The notes beneath the pieces are model-generated. The model had not been told where the DNA came from, made no database searches, and saw only the letters and a program-made list of their open reading frames with translations. Positions 6,189-6,523 of a DNA stretch of 6,523 bases are shown here, piece after piece. Every line of letters begins with the position of its first letter. The stretch's first letter is position 1. The DNA comes from Betaproteobacteria bacterium UBA7395 (GTDB lineage Bacteria > Pseudomonadota > Gammaproteobacteria > Burkholderiales > Rhodocyclaceae): the NCBI GenBank assembly GCA_002470165.1, contig DKNF01000198.1, positions 1 through 6,523 on the forward strand. The letters run 5' to 3'. The position numbers were made by a program, and so were the translations under genes.

Positions 6189-6523
6189 TCAAACGCCCAT
6201 TTGCTGCCTGCCGTGCAGGGCCTGCAGTGCGTCTTCCAGCGTGAGCAGCAGACTGACACCGGGAATGGCGGCGCTTCGCTGGACCCCGGCGCCGCCGGCC
6301 CACAGGCTGACTTCGGCGGGCAGCATGGCGCGCAGTTGTTGCAACAACGGAGCGACCTGGCGGGCGGGAAAGGCGCTGGAGAAGGACAGGGCAACGATGT
6401 CGGCGGCGTGCGCCTCGCTGGCGCGGACGATTTCCATCAGCGGCATCTGCGTGCCCAGCGGGATGCATTCCGCGCCTTCGAGGCAGAACAGGGCCTCGGC
6501 CATCAGCAGGCCGAGCACATGCT
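6189..6523 (-). CDS. MerR-family regulator, C-terminal cobalamin-binding-like domain (start beyond right edge)
   Basis: The last 110 codons of a gene entering from the right edge and ending at TGA 6191-6189. The visible part looks like the B12-binding-like domain of CarH/LitR-type MerR regulators. The first full codon is His in HVLGLLMAEAL, matching the H-x-x-G end of the cobalamin motif DxHxxG; the Asp position lies outside the window. Next come LEGAECIPLGTQMPLMEIV, ADIVALSFSSAFP and LWAGGAG, the latter two matching the Ser/Leu and GG regions that line the nucleotide tail in B12 domains. The expected N-terminal MerR helix-turn-helix is not in the window, so the family name is inferred from the domain style. 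Such proteins can sense adenosylcobalamin and light, but many relatives have lost cofactor binding. The gene is on the same strand as and 171 bp upstream of the Cache-CheW gene. Confidence 0.72.
   Translation of the reverse strand, partial: HVLGLLMAEALFCLEGAECIPLGTQMPLMEIVRASEAHAADIVALSFSSAFPARQVAPLLQQLRAMLPAEVSLWAGGAGVQRSAAIPGVSLLLTLEDALQALHGRQQMGV

Overview
The window is GC-rich, densely coded proteobacterial chromosome. Gene content (YajR-like MFS transporter, ssb, HDOD protein, stand-alone rfaE2, a Cache/CheW chemotaxis protein, and a MerR-type regulator with a B12-like domain) and protein style point to a Gram-negative betaproteobacterium, plausibly of the Rhodocyclales (Dechloromonas/Azonexus-like). 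That assignment is inference from gene content, not a database match. I see no insertion sequences, phage genes, CRISPR arrays, tRNAs or rRNAs.

Layout. At the left edge (1-212, minus strand) is the N-terminal part of a probable lipoprotein that runs out of the window. It is divergent, across 130 bp, from a plus-strand cluster: MFS transporter (343-1548), single-stranded DNA-binding protein (1560-2024) and HDOD-domain protein (2047-2895). Gaps of 11 and 22 bp suggest one operon, and the ssb ribosome-binding site overlaps the MFS stop codon. The HDOD gene meets the minus-strand genes tail to tail with only 4 bp between stop codons.

The right half is all minus strand. In transcription order it has the C-terminal end of a MerR-family regulator with a cobalamin-binding-like domain (6523-6189, start outside the window), a 171-bp gap, a large 862-residue chemotaxis-type protein (6017-3429), and rfaE2 (3388-2900), the cytidylyltransferase-like half of the ADP-heptose pathway of LPS synthesis.

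The most unusual gene is the 862-residue protein. It appears to hold two tandem two-lobed Cache-like sensory modules followed by a complete CheW domain, yet has no signal peptide, no transmembrane helix and no methyl-accepting coiled-coil hairpin. A conserved helical motif (RNL[FY]ER...D) occurs once at the head of each module, which argues for internal duplication. This suggests a soluble sensor that plugs into chemoreceptor/CheA arrays through CheW. The other genes look like ordinary housekeeping or regulatory genes. No gene in the window forms an obvious new defence or biosynthetic system.
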